Below, one piece after another: positions 1 through 7,925 of a stretch of 58,833 bases of DNA. Position numbers and translations under genes: made by a program. How positions within the stretch are numbered: position 1 is the first letter of the stretch; each line of letters begins with the position of its first letter. This DNA is from Odoribacter lunatus (GTDB taxonomy: Bacteria; Bacteroidota; Bacteroidia; Bacteroidales; Marinifilaceae). The stretch covers positions 1 through 58,833 of the forward strand of contig NZ_CALPCZ010000015.1 of the NCBI RefSeq assembly GCF_943193135.1, in the 5' to 3' direction. The notes under the pieces are model-generated. The model searched no databases and was not told the origin of the DNA. It saw nothing but the letters and a program-made list of their open reading frames with translations.

Positions 1-2313
1 TATGTCGCCATCCATGCCATTGAGATGGCATATATCCCCTATGGCAGTTACTATCTTGGAGATAACTATTCCGCATACAGTTTTGCAAAATCGGGCATAT
101 CTCCCTGCCTTATTGACTCGGAGGATGCGGTAACCCTGAATACAGTTAATCCGACGTCTACTTCAGTCACACTACCCGCTGCTTTCCCCAAAGGGTATAA
201 TGGTTTCTATATCATGAAGTATGAGACGAGCCAGGAGCAGTATATGGAGTTTTTGAATTCCCTCACGTTGGAGCAGCAGAAGACACATGTGGCCAACAAT
301 GATTTTGCCAATATGCAACGTGGAGACTATGTTTTCGGGGATATTGCCACCCCTACGCGTCGGAATGGTATTGTCTTTATCGAGCAAAAAAAAGAAGGAG
401 TGCCTGCTGTATTCGGCAACAACCTCAATCCGGCAAACGATCTCTTCTCCCCAGATGATGGGCAGACACTTGCTTGCAATTATCTCTCTCCCTATGACAT
501 GCTGGCCTATTGCGACTGGAGTGGACTGCGCCCCATGAGTGAACTGGAATATGAAAAGGCGTGCCGACGCCTTTATCCCCAGATTCCGGAAAAGGGAGAA
601 TACGCCTGGAACAGCAATAACGGCGTCAATCCCCTGACCGATGAAGACGACCTACTTTACCCTGGTGACGAACGGGAACAGTCCCTCAATGAAGATCACA
701 ATGTAAACAGCGATTATTTTCTCAATGGGCCTGTACGATGCGGACTGTTTGCCACTTCTTCCACCAGTCAAATCCAGGCTGGCGCTACTTGTTGGGGCGT
801 CATGGAAATGAGTGGTAATTTAGCTGAACTATGCTATATCGCATCAACAGCCGCAAAGAATTTTGATTACAGTATTCCCTATTCCCACGGAGATGGAGAA
901 CTGACTGCCGACGGCTCGGCAGATACTGATGTAGACTATTGGCCGACCGCTGCTGGAGCTTTTGGAACTCGAGGCGGAGGCTATAATAACCCGGATAGCC
1001 TGCTGCGAGCTTCCAACCGCACAAAAGCTCAAGGAACTACTCTTTCTTCCATTACTTCAAGATCTGCTTTTCACGGATTTCGCGGAGTACGTTCTGTGGA
1101 AAAAGCTACAGGACTCGATGGTGGTACTATTTTGTGTCCCAATAATACAACCCGTGATACCATCTGTGCTAATGTGAGTGTAAAATTAACGGGTGTTCTG
1201 CCGAACAACAACGTCGGGAAACTTTCATACTCTTGGTACTACAGTTCCGATAACGGAAGTTCATGGACATTATTTTCAGGGAGTACAGGAGCCGACTTGC
1301 ATGTTTCTTGCCCAAATACGACGACGACATACAAAATATATAAAATGAAGCGGAAAGTCACTTGCGCCGTAGGCGTGGCTGAAGCCATAGCTACCCTCTA
1401 TGTCGCTCCTAATCCTTGGCCAAGTTCAGTGGAAACTATTACCAATAAGCCCCCATTATTCACGTCCTTCACGGTTGATTCCAGATGGGGTAATATGCCG
1501 CAAACGCATTGGAAATTGGATACACCTCCCGCAGGAATATCCATTTCTAACCAAGGGCTTGTTACGGGCTTGACCGCTAATTCTGTTTTCTGGACAAACG
1601 TAACGGTATCATCCGATAAGTGCCCGGGAATAGAATATACCAAGAAACTCGTCATACAACGTGAATTCTCCTCCGGCACCTCAACTTCCATCATGCTTGC
1701 ACCAGGTGAATACGTCATGGAATGTTATGGTGCACAAGGAGGACGCGGTAGAACGAACTGGACGTTGAATCATTACGGAGGATACGGAGCCTATACCAAA
1801 GGCACAATACAATTATCCAGTAATCAAGTATTTTATGCCTACGTAGGGGAACAAGGACATAATGATGGTATATGTGCAGGGGGAGTGGGAGGTTGGAATG
1901 GCGGAGGAACTGGAGGACGTGATAAAAACTGTGACAATAACCAGGAACCTGGAGGCGGAGGTGGAGGTGTTTATAAGTATGATGGTTATTCAGGAGGAAC
2001 CCTATCCGCTACAGGAGGAGCCAAACAGAATTCCGGTTATGCTTTCGGATATGGACAGGATGGTGCTACGTATAATGGTGGTTCCGGAGGAGGAGGATAT
2101 TATGGAGGTTATTCTCAACAGTCCGATAGTGGTTACGGCTATGGCGGTTCTTCCTTTATTTCCGGTTACAGTGGATGCGACGCAGTAAATTCAAGTGGAA
2201 GCCACACGGGGCAATCCATACATTATTCCGGATTGCAATTTTACAATGCAAGCATGACGGCGGGTACAAGGTCCGGCGACGGTTTGGTCAGAATCAGCCC
2301 CGTTGTTCCTTAA
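1..2313 (+). CDS. Secreted FGE/SUMF1-like protein with glycine-rich C-terminus (5' partial)
   Basis: The frame is open from base 1 (YVAIHAIEMAYIPYG...), and the run into AIEMAYIPYGSYYLGD looks like the inside of a formylglycine-generating-enzyme-like (SUMF1/PvdO) domain, so the Met at base 25 is probably internal and the gene starts outside the window. Visible order: FGE-like domain to about residue 365 (YDMLAYCDWSGLRPMSELEY and a later GGGYNNP...FRGVRSV end), an Ig/PKD-like segment (about 380-470), a second beta-rich segment (475-560), then a glycine-rich domain (about 565-760: GGYGAYTKG, GGGGGGVYKY, GGSGGGGYYGG). In bacterial FGE-like proteins without the oxidase cysteines the domain usually acts as a binding or structural fold; I infer a surface protein rather than a sulfatase activator. 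The gene is followed by a strong terminator. Function unknown; substrate binding or adhesion is a guess. Confidence 0.75.
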   Translation, partial: YVAIHAIEMAYIPYGSYYLGDNYSAYSFAKSGISPCLIDSEDAVTLNTVNPTSTSVTLPAAFPKGYNGFYIMKYETSQEQYMEFLNSLTLEQQKTHVANNDFANMQRGDYVFGDIATPTRRNGIVFIEQKKEGVPAVFGNNLNPANDLFSPDDGQTLACNYLSPYDMLAYCDWSGLRPMSELEYEKACRRLYPQIPEKGEYAWNSNNGVNPLTDEDDLLYPGDEREQSLNEDHNVNSDYFLNGPVRCGLFATSSTSQIQAGATCWGVMEMSGNLAELCYIASTAAKNFDYSIPYSHGDGELTADGSADTDVDYWPTAAGAFGTRGGGYNNPDSLLRASNRTKAQGTTLSSITSRSAFHGFRGVRSVEKATGLDGGTILCPNNTTRDTICANVSVKLTGVLPNNNVGKLSYSWYYSSDNGSSWTLFSGSTGADLHVSCPNTTTTYKIYKMKRKVTCAVGVAEAIATLYVAPNPWPSSVETITNKPPLFTSFTVDSRWGNMPQTHWKLDTPPAGISISNQGLVTGLTANSVFWTNVTVSSDKCPGIEYTKKLVIQREFSSGTSTSIMLAPGEYVMECYGAQGGRGRTNWTLNHYGGYGAYTKGTIQLSSNQVFYAYVGEQGHNDGICAGGVGGWNGGGTGGRDKNCDNNQEPGGGGGGVYKYDGYSGGTLSATGGAKQNSGYAFGYGQDGATYNGGSGGGGYYGGYSQQSDSGYGYGGSSFISGYSGCDAVNSSGSHTGQSIHYSGLQFYNASMTAGTRSGDGLVRISPVVP

Positions 2314-2380
2314 TTTAAAACAACGATTTCCTTATGGGTAAGGAAAAACATTGACGAAAACACGCTATCAGGAAAGCAAA

Positions 2381-2420
2381 GGGTACCGATATATTCGTAT
2401 ATCGGTACCCTTTTTCTTTT
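2381..2420 (+). terminator. Intrinsic terminator with 13-bp stem
   Basis: A perfect 13-bp stem (2381-2393 with 2398-2410, beginning GGGTACCGATATA) closes a TTCG tetraloop and runs into ten pyrimidines (TTTTTCTTTT). It ends the glycine-rich protein gene and isolates it from the Nudix gene. A-rich sequence precedes the stem, so it could also act from the other side. Confidence 0.9.
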
Positions 2421-2451
2421 GTTGCTTGATTGGGGGTATTTTGTACCTTTG
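2418..2451 (+). promoter_or_regulatory. Bacteroidetes-type promoter for the Nudix gene
   Basis: TACCTTTG at 2444-2451 is an exact TAnnTTTG -7 element; a TTTG lies at 2418-2421, 22 bases upstream, slightly farther than usual. It sits just after the terminator T-tract and 35 bases before the ATG at 2486, which supports that start over upstream TTG codons. Confidence 0.65.
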
Positions 2452-2485
2452 CATGAGAAATGAAAATTTAGCGTGGATAAATATT

Positions 2486-3040
2486 ATGGAAGAAAAGGAA
2501 ATAAAAAAGTGGAAGTTATTGTCGTCTGAATATCTTTTTCAGGAGCCGTGGCTGACGGTGAGGCGGCAGCGCATGGAACTGCCTAACGGGGCGATTGTGC
2601 CGTCTTATTTCGTGCTGGAATATCCGGCGTGGGTTTGTACGATAGCCCTGACAAAGGAGGGGAAGATGGTGATGGTTCGCCAGTATCGGGCGGGTATAGA
2701 GAAAGTGTTGTTGGAACTGTGTGCGGGTGTGGTCGATGCGGGGGATGCTTCTTTGACGGATGCGGCGAAAAGGGAGTTATTGGAGGAAACGGGATATGGC
2801 AACGGGACGTGGAAGCTGTTTATGACGACATCTGCGAATCCGGGAACGCATGCCAACCTGACCTACTGTTTTCTGGCGACGGATGTGGAGAAAGTCGAAG
2901 AGGCGCATCCGGAACGGACGGAGGATTTGTCCGTGGAATTGTGTGAACCGGAAGAGGTGTTGGAAATGTTGCAGAACGATGAAGTACTGCAATCCATGCA
3001 TGCGGCTGTACTGTGGAAATACTTCTATAACCGGAAATAG
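2486..3040 (+). CDS. Nudix hydrolase, ADP-sugar pyrophosphatase-like
   Basis: The protein is 184 residues from ATG 2486, chosen because the open frame upstream starts with TTG and runs through the terminator and promoter. It resembles ADP-ribose/ADP-sugar pyrophosphatases: an N-terminal beta part (FQEPWLTVRRQRMELPNG, then WVCTIALTKEGKMVMVRQYR) leads to the Nudix helix at about residues 81-103, ending RELLEETGY. The box is slightly off consensus: the first Glu is Asp and the spacer before RE is one residue longer than usual. The catalytic REXXEE core is intact. The C-terminal Glu-rich segment is typical. These cytosolic enzymes split nucleoside diphosphates linked to sugars. The next gene begins 23 bases downstream. 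Exact substrate cannot be read from sequence. Confidence 0.85.
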   Translation: MEEKEIKKWKLLSSEYLFQEPWLTVRRQRMELPNGAIVPSYFVLEYPAWVCTIALTKEGKMVMVRQYRAGIEKVLLELCAGVVDAGDASLTDAAKRELLEETGYGNGTWKLFMTTSANPGTHANLTYCFLATDVEKVEEAHPERTEDLSVELCEPEEVLEMLQNDEVLQSMHAAVLWKYFYNRK

Positions 3041-3063
3041 TTTTTTGAAAGGAAAGGGAATAT

Positions 3064-4398
3064 ATGAATGAAAATCAGAATATAGAATGGAAAGAGAATT
3101 GGCGGGATGAATATTTGAAATGGATATGTGGTTTTGCCAATGCTATGGGCGGTAAGCTGTACATAGGTATGGACGATAGCGGGAAAGTTGTGGGGGTTGC
3201 CGATGCCTCAAAACTACTGGAAGATATTCCCAATAAAGTACGCGATGTGTTGGGTATCGTTGTGGATGTAAACCTGCTGGAAGAAAACGGACAGAAGTAT
3301 CTTGAGATAGATGTGCCACCATATTCTAATCCGATTAATTATAAAGGTCAGTATCATTATCGCACTGGTAGTACAAAGCAAGAGTTGAAAGGAACTGCAT
3401 TAAATCAATTCATTTTGCAGCGGACAGGTAAGCACTGGGATGAATTCCCTATAGAGAGAGCCCAAATAGAAGAATTGTCGGTAAATGCGTTAAATCGTTT
3501 TCGTAAAGAAGCTGCAAGAAGTGGACGTGTAGACAAGGGTGTCTTGAATGATACGACAGAACACTTGTTGAGTGATTTACGTTTGATTGATGATGATACC
3601 AGGCATTTGACGCGTGCAGCTTTGTTGCTGTTCCATCCCGAACCAGAAAGGTTTGTTAATGGTGCATATATTAAGATTGGTTTCTTTCGGGATGATAAAG
3701 GTAATTTGGAGTTTCAGGATGAAATTCACGGTCCTTTGATGGAACAAGTGGATAAAGCGATAGATTTGATAAAGACTAAATATTTAATTTATCGTATTTC
3801 TTATGAAGGTATTTCCCGGCGCGAAACTCCGCAGTTTCCGCTTGAAGCATTGCGGGAGTCGTTGATGAACAGCATTGCCCATAAAGACTATGCTAGTGCC
3901 GTACCTATACAGATAAGCGTATTCCCCGACCATATAACATTTTGGAATGCCGGGCAGCTGCCGGAAAATTGGACAATGGAAAGACTTTTTGAAAGTCACC
4001 CCTCCTCTCCGTATAATCCATTAATCGCCAATGCTTTTTTTAGAAGTGGGGATATTGAAAGTTGGGGACGTGGTTATAAACGTATTATGGATGCCATTGA
4101 GGAGTATAAACTCCTTCCGCCCATTTTAGAAATGCTCAATGGATTAATGATTACTTATTATACAGATGTGCGTTCACAGTTAGCGGCACAGAATGTGGAG
4201 GAAAAATATATACCTATTATCGAATATGCTGTAAAGAATGGAAGTGTAACCAATTCTGATGTACAGAATATTTTAGGGATAAGTAAGTCTACAGCCTCTC
4301 GTGTATTTCAACAATTAACGGATTGGTTAGATATACAAGGTACAACAGGGAAAGGGACTTATTACATCGTAAAGGGCTCACAAAGGGTTCATAAGTGA
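3064..4398 (+). CDS. AlbA_2/Schlafen-type putative regulator with ATPase-like and winged-helix parts
   Basis: 444 residues. The N-terminal part (about 1-115; EWKENWRDEYLKWICGFANA, then GGKLYIGMDDSGKVVGV) matches the AlbA_2 or divergent-AAA/Schlafen domain often annotated as RecG-like ATP-dependent helicase. The middle (about 250-335; LRESLMNSIAHKDY, then ISVFPDHITFWNAGQLPE) matches the HATPase_c_4 fold. The end (about 394-420; SDVQNILGISKSTASRVFQQL) is a helix-turn-helix. Real members are not proven helicases; they are widespread putative transcriptional regulators, frequent in accessory regions. It follows the Nudix gene closely. A 22-base sequence over its stop codon is repeated 87 bases downstream, around a short palindrome, which may be its own binding site. 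Family call firm, role unknown. Confidence 0.82.
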   Translation: MNENQNIEWKENWRDEYLKWICGFANAMGGKLYIGMDDSGKVVGVADASKLLEDIPNKVRDVLGIVVDVNLLEENGQKYLEIDVPPYSNPINYKGQYHYRTGSTKQELKGTALNQFILQRTGKHWDEFPIERAQIEELSVNALNRFRKEAARSGRVDKGVLNDTTEHLLSDLRLIDDDTRHLTRAALLLFHPEPERFVNGAYIKIGFFRDDKGNLEFQDEIHGPLMEQVDKAIDLIKTKYLIYRISYEGISRRETPQFPLEALRESLMNSIAHKDYASAVPIQISVFPDHITFWNAGQLPENWTMERLFESHPSSPYNPLIANAFFRSGDIESWGRGYKRIMDAIEEYKLLPPILEMLNGLMITYYTDVRSQLAAQNVEEKYIPIIEYAVKNGSVTNSDVQNILGISKSTASRVFQQLTDWLDIQGTTGKGTYYIVKGSQRVHK

Positions 4399-4479
4399 GA
4401 CCGTTTTATTGGTGTATTCTTGTATTTATATGAAATACAAAGTATTGTAAAAGATACAAAGGGCTCACAAAGGGCTCAT
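4371..4479 (+). repeat. Duplicated 22-mer made of 11-base units, flanking a palindrome
   Basis: The 22-mer at 4371-4392 (starting AAAGGGCTCACAAAGGG) recurs at 4458-4479 with one mismatch. Each copy is itself two near-identical 11-mers of form AAAGGGYTCAY, so four units are present. Between them lies a perfect inverted repeat, TTGTATTT-ATATG-AAATACAA, at 4420-4440. The first copy covers the stop codon of the AlbA_2 gene; the second is 36 bases before the trmH ATG. An operator for the HTH protein is possible, unproven. Confidence 0.7.
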
Positions 4480-4515
4480 GGAAAGTGCGTGATTAGGAAT
4501 ATGAATGAGTAAAAT

Positions 4516-5193
4516 ATGAAGACAGAACGGGAGCAATTAGAGTATTTGCGGAATTTCGTGACGGACGAGAAGAATGCGCTTTTTGACCGGCTGATACGGG
4601 AGCGGACTGATTATGTGACGCTGGTGCTGGAGGATTTATACCAGTCGCACAATCAGAGCGCGGTAATGCGTACGGCGGATTGTATGGGAATACAACATGT
4701 GCATATTATAGAAAACCGGAATAAATATGATACTTCGTCTACGGTGTCGCAGGGTGCACGGGAATGGCTGACGCTGCACCGGTACCGCGGTGAAAAGAAT
4801 AATACGCCTGCTGCTATCCGGCAACTTCGGGCGGAGGGGTATCGTATTATTGCAACGACGCCTCATACGAATGATGTGTTGATTGATGATTTGGATTTGG
4901 AAAAGGGAAAAATGGCCTTCTTTTTCGGTACGGAACTGACCGGCTTGTCTTCTGATGTATTGGAACAGGCAGATGAGTTTGTGAAAGTGCCGATGTATGG
5001 CTTTACGGAGAGCCTGAATGTGAGCGTATGTGCGGCGTTGCTGATGTACAGCGTGATGCAGCGATTGCACAAGGGAAAGCTGGCGTGGCGGATGGATGAG
5101 GAACAGAGAGTGAAAGTGGCGCTGCAATGGTACAAACACTCGATAAAGGCGTCCGGTGAGATTTTACAGCGTTTTGAGGAGACGGATAAATAA
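4516..5193 (+). CDS. trmH: TrmH-type tRNA/rRNA 2'-O-methyltransferase (SpoU family)
   Basis: 225 residues, the usual length for TrmH, which methylates the ribose of G18 in tRNA with S-adenosylmethionine. The three SpoU motifs that build the trefoil knot are visible: motif 1 QSHNQSAVMRTADCMG (catalytic Asn and Arg), motif 2 AFFFGTELTGLS, and motif 3 VPMYGFTESLNVSVCAALLM. The N-terminal YLRNFVTDEKNALFDRLIRERTDYVTLVLED is the typical TrmH lead-in before the fold, and a basic C-terminal helix follows. It is the first of three plus-strand genes spaced 14 and 24 bases apart. A second, shorter SpoU protein is encoded at 13754-14299. The G18 specificity is inferred from length and N-terminus. Confidence 0.85.
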   Translation: MKTEREQLEYLRNFVTDEKNALFDRLIRERTDYVTLVLEDLYQSHNQSAVMRTADCMGIQHVHIIENRNKYDTSSTVSQGAREWLTLHRYRGEKNNTPAAIRQLRAEGYRIIATTPHTNDVLIDDLDLEKGKMAFFFGTELTGLSSDVLEQADEFVKVPMYGFTESLNVSVCAALLMYSVMQRLHKGKLAWRMDEEQRVKVALQWYKHSIKASGEILQRFEETDK

Positions 5194-5207
5194 AATTACA
5201 GGAAAGT

Positions 5208-5966
5208 ATGAGAGGATTTATTTTCGGGATATTGTTGTTTTGGTGGGGAGGAGCAGGGGGGCAAAATGCCGTGCAGGACAGTATGGCGGTATGTATGCAG
5301 AAGATTACCGAGGTATCCGGTGATAGTCTGCGATTGGCATATAGTGATAGGTTGGCGGAGTGGATTGGAAAGCTCGGTGTGGGAGAATACGACGCGACGC
5401 AGGGGATTAAATATTTGGGATACAAGCCCTGCCGGAATGCGAAAGCGGAATTGTTTTCCTGGAGTATACCTTTGTCCAAGGGAGCGGCTTATTACAATTA
5501 TTTTCTTTTTGAGGATAAGAAAAAGAGTGTATTGCTGAAGTCATTACCGGGAGACGAGACGGGGGTACCTCCTTATCTTTTTTATGATTTTTGGGCATTT
5601 GATTCCAATAAGCGGGAGTATTTCGTTTTGCTGGGTTGGGGAGAGACGACAAAAATCAACAGGAAGGCCATTTTGATTGCCGAGTTCACGCCTTCCGGTA
5701 AGGTTAATTTTAACCGGCGTTTGCTGAAGCGGGGAAATTCCCGGAGTGCTGCTATGAGTTTCGAGTATGGCAAGGGAATGAGTATGATGTTGAAACAGGA
5801 TAAGAACGGGAAACGTATTATTTTTGACCATCTTTCTCCCGGTGAGGAAAAATATGAGGGAGCCTGGATGTTTTACGGTCCCGACGGGACTGTGAATGCC
5901 TTTGAGTTGAAGAAGGGAGAATGGCAATGGAAAGAAAAGCTGAAGGACAGAGAACTGGTGAATTAA
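5208..5966 (+). CDS. Secreted hypothetical protein
   Basis: 252 residues beginning with a probable signal peptide (MRGFIFGILLFWWGGAGG), cut near Gln19. The mature part has alternating hydrophobic strands and many aromatic residues (YNYFLFEDKKK, LFYDFWAFDSNKREYFVLLG), with no cysteine cluster or catalytic motif I recognise. It resembles exported Bacteroidetes proteins of unknown function. It lies 14 bases after trmH and 24 bases before the dipeptidyl peptidase III gene, so it is probably co-transcribed with both, though the three have no obvious shared task. I cannot assign a function. Confidence 0.7.
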   Translation: MRGFIFGILLFWWGGAGGQNAVQDSMAVCMQKITEVSGDSLRLAYSDRLAEWIGKLGVGEYDATQGIKYLGYKPCRNAKAELFSWSIPLSKGAAYYNYFLFEDKKKSVLLKSLPGDETGVPPYLFYDFWAFDSNKREYFVLLGWGETTKINRKAILIAEFTPSGKVNFNRRLLKRGNSRSAAMSFEYGKGMSMMLKQDKNGKRIIFDHLSPGEEKYEGAWMFYGPDGTVNAFELKKGEWQWKEKLKDRELVN

Positions 5967-5990
5967 ACGGATAGGAATCAAAAGAGATAT

Positions 5991-7883
5991 ATGCGGTTTG
6001 AGAATTACGTTGCGGAGCAATTCGACGATATTCGTATTTTGCGGTATCAGGTGCCGGCATTTGAACGGCTGGCGTTAAAGGAGAAATTGTTTGTTTACTA
6101 CTTGAGCCGGGCGGCATCGGCGGGTCGGAATATTCTGTGGGATCAGAACAATAGGTATAATCTGGCGGTACGGGAGGTGTTGGAAAAAGTATTGCGGGAG
6201 TATAAGGGAAACCGTGATTGCGATGAATTCCGCGCTTTTACGGTATATGCGAAAAAGGTATTTTTTGCCAACGGCATACATCACCACTACTCAATGGACA
6301 AGTTTACGCCGCTTTTTTCACCGGATTATTTCCGTATGCTGTTGGAGGAAACGGGGCAGGCGGATAAATACGGGGCTCTGGAACGCGTATTGTTCGACGC
6401 TGGATACATGGCGAAGCGGGTGGTATTGGATGAGGGGAAGGACTTGGTGCAGGCTTCTGCGAATAATTATTATCAAGGGGTGACTCAAAAGGAGGCAGAA
6501 CGTTTTTATGCGGGCAGGGAACAGCACGGCGATACTCCTGTGTCGTGGGGATTGAATTCGACGTTGGTGAAAGCGGAGGGCGAAATAAAAGAGGAGGTTT
6601 GGAAAGTTGGAGGAAAATACGGGGAGATTATAGAAAATATTGTCTATTGGCTGGAGCTGGCGAAAGCGTATGCTTACAATGAGCGGCAGGCTAAGATAAT
6701 AGAGCTGTTGGTAGCGTATTACCGGACGGGAGATCTGGCGCTGTTCGATGCCTATTCGATAGAGTGGCTGCAAGAGAAAGAGGCTCCGGTGGATTTTATC
6801 AACGGATTTATCGAGGTTTACGGTGATCCTCTGGGACTGAAAGGCAGCTGGGAATCCGTGGTCGAGATTGTGGATGAGGAGGCCTGCAGGCGTACTGAGA
6901 AATTGGCGGAGAACGCGTTGTGGTTCGAGCGTCATGCGCCCGTGGAGGAACGCTTTAAAAAGTCGGTCGTATCGGGAATAACGGCGCGTGTCATGCAGGT
7001 GGCGCAGCTGGGAGGCGATTGTTACCCGGCGACTCCTATCGGCATCAACTTGCCCAATTCCGAATGGATACGGGAGCGTCATGGAAGCAAGTCGGTTACC
7101 TTTGATAATATTACCTATGCGTATGACAGGGCTTCCCTGAATTCGGGCGTGACGGATGAATTCGCCTATTCGGAGGAGGAAAAGGAATTGGCTCGCCGAT
7201 ACGGTTATCTGGCAGGCAACATACACACCGATTTGCATGAGTGTCTGGGACACGGTTCCGGCAAGATGCTGCCCGGCGTGACGACGGATGTCCTGAAAAA
7301 CTATTACTCCACGCTGGAGGAGGCGAGGGCGGATTTATTCGCTTTGTACTACATGATGGACCCGAAACTGGTTGAATTGGGGATTATGCCTTCCGCCGAG
7401 GTCGGAAAGTGTGAATACAACAGTTACATCCGGAACGGACTGTTGGTCCAGCTGACAAGAATAAAACCGGGCGATAAGCTGGAAGAGGCGCACATGCGCA
7501 ACCGGCAGCTGATAGCGAAATGGGCGTATGAACAGGGACAGGCGGCAGGTGTGATAGAGAAAATAAACGAGGAGGGGAAAACCTATTTCGTTGTGCGGGA
7601 TTACGGCGCTCTGCGGGAGCTTTTCGGCAGATTGCTGGCAGAGGTGCAGCGTATCAAGTCGGAGGGGGATTATGAGGCTGCCAGAAAGCTGGTGGAAACG
7701 TACGGCGTGGAAGTGGACAGACGGTTGCATGAAGAAGTGCTGCGGCGTTACGGCAAACTGAATGTGCCTCCTTATGCCGGATTTATAAATCCCGAATACC
7801 GTTTGGTAAAAGAGAACGATCGCATCGTGGATGTCGCGATAGTTTATCCGGAGGATTACCTGCAACAGATGCTGGCGCAATAA
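5991..7883 (+). CDS. Dipeptidyl peptidase III, family M49
   Basis: 630 residues. The M49 zinc site is present: H416-E-C-L-G-H421 followed by GSGK, and the second motif EEARAD with zinc ligand Glu near 444. Dipeptidyl peptidase III removes dipeptides from the N-terminus of oligopeptides. The hexapeptide has Cys at its third position, as I recall for the characterised Bacteroides thetaiotaomicron enzyme, where most eukaryotic members have Leu. No signal peptide or lipobox is seen at this start (MRFENYVAEQFDDIRIL), so a cytosolic site is inferred; longer relatives with an N-terminal export signal exist. Such proteins are sometimes misnamed dihydrofolate reductase. The gene is last in the trmH-hypothetical-DPP III group and ends at a bidirectional terminator. 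Confidence 0.93.
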   Translation: MRFENYVAEQFDDIRILRYQVPAFERLALKEKLFVYYLSRAASAGRNILWDQNNRYNLAVREVLEKVLREYKGNRDCDEFRAFTVYAKKVFFANGIHHHYSMDKFTPLFSPDYFRMLLEETGQADKYGALERVLFDAGYMAKRVVLDEGKDLVQASANNYYQGVTQKEAERFYAGREQHGDTPVSWGLNSTLVKAEGEIKEEVWKVGGKYGEIIENIVYWLELAKAYAYNERQAKIIELLVAYYRTGDLALFDAYSIEWLQEKEAPVDFINGFIEVYGDPLGLKGSWESVVEIVDEEACRRTEKLAENALWFERHAPVEERFKKSVVSGITARVMQVAQLGGDCYPATPIGINLPNSEWIRERHGSKSVTFDNITYAYDRASLNSGVTDEFAYSEEEKELARRYGYLAGNIHTDLHECLGHGSGKMLPGVTTDVLKNYYSTLEEARADLFALYYMMDPKLVELGIMPSAEVGKCEYNSYIRNGLLVQLTRIKPGDKLEEAHMRNRQLIAKWAYEQGQAAGVIEKINEEGKTYFVVRDYGALRELFGRLLAEVQRIKSEGDYEAARKLVETYGVEVDRRLHEEVLRRYGKLNVPPYAGFINPEYRLVKENDRIVDVAIVYPEDYLQQMLAQ

Positions 7884-7888
7884 AAAGA

Positions 7889-7925
7889 GACACCGGAAAA
7901 ACCTCCGGTGTCCGCATGGTTTTTA
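7889..7925. terminator. Bidirectional terminator between convergent genes
   Basis: A 9-bp stem (GACACCGGA 7889-7897 with TCCGGTGTC 7904-7912) has T-rich sequence on the plus side (7920-7924) and A-rich sequence on the other (7882-7886). It lies between the ends of the dipeptidyl peptidase gene (plus) and the beta-helix protein gene (minus). Confidence 0.8.

Noticed and set aside
3064-4398. RecG-type helicase
   Set aside because: No DEAD or helicase motifs; only the AlbA_2/HATPase_c_4 layout that is commonly mislabelled as RecG-like.
6318-7253. 311-residue minus-strand frame within the DPP III gene
   Set aside because: Composition typical of a shadow frame (rich in Arg, His, Leu) with no motif; the plus strand has an intact M49 enzyme.
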